Positions 4,787 through 5,009 of a DNA stretch of 5,009 nt are shown here, piece after piece. Made by a program: the position numbers and the translations under genes. The notes beneath the pieces are model-generated. The model worked only from the letters and a program-made list of their open reading frames with translations. It was not told the DNA's origin and did no database searches. Where the stretch lies: contig JABMRO010000821.1 of assembly GCA_013202635.1 (NCBI GenBank), forward strand, positions 1 through 5,009. The letters are read 5' to 3'. Positions within the stretch are counted from its first letter, which is position 1; each line of letters begins with the position of its first letter. This stretch comes from Planctomycetota bacterium. Lineage in GTDB: Bacteria; Planctomycetota; Phycisphaerae; Sedimentisphaerales; Anaerobacaceae.

Positions 4787-5009
4787 ATGAAGAAGTCGTT
4801 AATTTATGCAATCGTAGGATTTGTTACGGCAATGTGTCTGCCGTTATCTAATGCGTCAGCGGAAGATCAACTTATCACTGTCCCGGATGGGGGCTTTGAT
4901 GACCACGTTCTCGCGGTTGGTGATTGGGTATATATTGGCGATGGTCCTTATGCTGAGAGTAGTGATTATACCGGGCCGTGGCAAAGTGCCGGCGGCGACA
5001 CCTATATTG
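4787..5009 (+). CDS. Exported protein, N-terminal part only (cut by the window edge)
   Basis: Seventy-four codons are visible and the frame is open at base 5009. Residues 1-25 form a classic Sec signal peptide: K2-K3, a hydrophobic core of about residues 5-20, then a signal peptidase I site NASA before E26. C17 is not in a proper lipobox, so a lipoprotein is unlikely. The mature start, with GGFDDHVLAVGDWVYIGD and TGPWQSAGGD, is rich in Gly, Asp and aromatics. It resembles the beta-sandwich beginnings of secreted, often PEP-CTERM-sorted proteins of Planctomycetota-type bacteria. The C-terminus needed to test that is outside the window. It diverges from the exported propeller gene, so both may share regulation in the 344-base region between them. 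It has its own promoter, a leader with two inverted repeats and a strong ribosome site. Function unknown; carbohydrate binding is only a guess. Confidence 0.8.
   Translation, partial: MKKSLIYAIVGFVTAMCLPLSNASAEDQLITVPDGGFDDHVLAVGDWVYIGDGPYAESSDYTGPWQSAGGDTYI

Noticed and set aside
1..5009. tRNA, rRNA, CRISPR arrays, complete insertion sequences, DNA methyltransferase partner
   Set aside because: Looked for on both strands by eye. No cloverleaf-like, regularly spaced repeat, terminal inverted repeat pair or methyltransferase motif was found.

Overview
The window looks like accessory DNA from an environmental bacterium, most likely of the Planctomycetota/Lentisphaerota (PVC) group. That is an inference from gene content: an exported seven-bladed FG-GAP/VCBS propeller joined to a DUF1080 (3-keto-disaccharide hydrolase-type) domain, next to a second exported protein of a style common in those phyla. 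Strong AGGAGG ribosome sites on both exported genes support a bacterial host. No rRNA, tRNA, CRISPR array or complete insertion sequence was seen.

Layout, left to right. Bases 1-287 carry the 5' part of an unrecognised minus-strand gene that leaves the window. Its start abuts bases 281-370, where the plus strand encodes 28 residues that look like the extreme C-terminus of a DDE transposase, so a decayed mobile element probably lies here. Three minus-strand genes follow. Gene 414-1649 (411 aa) and gene 1704-2141 (145 aa) each show a PD-(D/E)xK nuclease-type active-site pattern. Gene 2212-2616 (134 aa) is a small, helical, unrecognised protein. A perfect 22-bp direct repeat sits just upstream of each of the two nuclease-like genes, so the smaller one is bracketed by identical repeats 486 bp apart, like a cassette. 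No methyltransferase, recombinase or canonical integron attC site is visible.

Bases 2664-4442 (minus) are the large exported propeller-DUF1080 gene. Its DUF1080 domain stops short, and the reading frame runs through a strong hairpin plus T7 rho-independent terminator (2750-2786). This suggests the 3' end of the gene has been lost or replaced. A divergent regulatory region of about 340 bases (4443-4786) then leads to a plus-strand gene at 4787. That gene encodes a signal-peptide protein truncated by the window edge, and it has a good extended -10 promoter, a leader with two inverted repeats, and a strong Shine-Dalgarno.

Taken together, the right half holds two divergently transcribed exported proteins, possibly for polysaccharide binding or breakdown. 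The left half is a patchwork of same-strand orphan genes of differing base composition between a broken gene end and a transposase remnant, which is typical of an integration hot spot. The best candidate for something undescribed is the repeat-bracketed nuclease-like gene beside a second, larger nuclease-like gene.
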